40,847 nt of DNA from an uncultured Pseudomonadota bacterium (GTDB lineage Bacteria > Pseudomonadota > Gammaproteobacteria > Burkholderiales > Eutrophovitaceae), in assembly GCA_913057675.1 (NCBI GenBank), contig CAJXOL010000007.1, positions 1 to 40,847 of the forward strand, read 5' to 3'. Positions 40,799 to 40,847 of this stretch are shown here, piece after piece. The stretch's first letter is position 1, and the number at the start of each line of letters is the position of its first letter. A program made the position numbers and the translations under genes. Under the pieces are notes generated by a model. The model had not been told where the DNA came from, searched no databases, and worked only from the letters and a program-made list of their open reading frames with translations.

Positions 40799-40847
40799 CT
40801 GTCTCTTATACACATCTCCGAGCCCACGAGACAGGCAGAAATCTCGT
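40799..40847. other. Nextera i7 adapter (sequencing artefact)
   Basis: Positions 40799-40817 are the mosaic end, 40818-40832 the i7 arm, 40833-40840 the index AGGCAGAA, and 40841-40847 the P7 side. It is the inverted copy of 1-47 and marks the end of a sequenced fragment. Confidence 0.98.

Noticed and set aside
1-40847. Terminal inverted repeats of ~47 bp suggesting a Tn5-like mobile element
   Set aside because: They match the synthetic Nextera adapter including a known index; no transposase is present.

Overview
The window is one complete assembled contig, not a cut from a longer sequence. Both ends carry Illumina Nextera adapter: the 19-bp mosaic end plus the i7 arm with index AGGCAGAA, at 1-47 and 40799-40847. 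The biological insert is therefore about 48-40798, and the genes at both edges are truncated. The gene families, the CTGT-N8-ACAG LexA box, the lysC/tRNA-Ser/tRNA-Arg neighbourhood, the tsaB-rimI-UDG-fold order and the alr-radA pair all point to a gammaproteobacterium. It is probably a marine or aquatic, oligotrophic-type heterotroph of moderate GC. I cannot name the genus.

Region 1 (48-6256): the tail of an NAD-dependent epimerase-like gene, tRNA-Ser(GCU), aspartokinase lysC, two tRNA-Arg genes (ACG and UCG), a COMT-like methyltransferase, a VOC protein, a secreted thermonuclease, two small exported proteins, and a MalY/PatB-type C-S lyase. The csrA gene normally found between lysC and tRNA-Ser in pseudomonad-like relatives is absent here.

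Region 2 (6262-12110): a complete SOS mutagenesis operon on the minus strand, lexA-imuA-imuB-dnaE2, with the PatB-like gene 5 nt downstream. Its promoter has an unusually long perfect palindrome (two 16-bp arms) centred on the LexA box and overlapping the -10 element.

Region 3 (12100-23018): a full urea-use locus of twelve co-directional genes, urtABCDE (ABC urea importer) followed by ureDABCEFG (urease and maturation). Upstream lie a strong sigma-54 promoter match and an NtrC-type dyad, so nitrogen-limitation control is predicted. A hairpin with a T-run between urtA and urtB probably sets a higher level of the binding protein.

Region 4 (23100-29140): a lipoprotein with a methyltransferase fold, formate-tetrahydrofolate ligase paired with a GltD-like flavoprotein carrying extra iron-sulfur motifs, an HNH endonuclease and an M48 lipoprotein peptidase, followed by a terminator serving the convergent minus-strand genes.

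Region 5 (29234-34750, minus): a catabolic group made of a CRYL1-type 3-hydroxyacid dehydrogenase, a beta-keto acid cleavage enzyme (BKACE), heme A synthase, a thiolase and an acyl-CoA dehydrogenase. The order suggests oxidation of a 3-hydroxy acid, cleavage of the keto acid with acetyl-CoA, and use of the acyl-CoA and acetoacetate products. Heme A synthase is the odd member.

Region 6 (35017-40798, plus): housekeeping genes tsaB, rimI, a UDG-fold protein (probable polymerase III psi subunit), alr and radA, then an acyl-CoA ligase cut by the contig end.

I found no insertion sequence, CRISPR array or phage gene. I did not find a clearly new multi-gene system. The most unusual points are the extended LexA palindrome, the C-S lyase attached to the SOS operon, the missing csrA, the Fhs/flavoprotein pair, and the lipoprotein and COMT-like methyltransferases with atypical active-site context.
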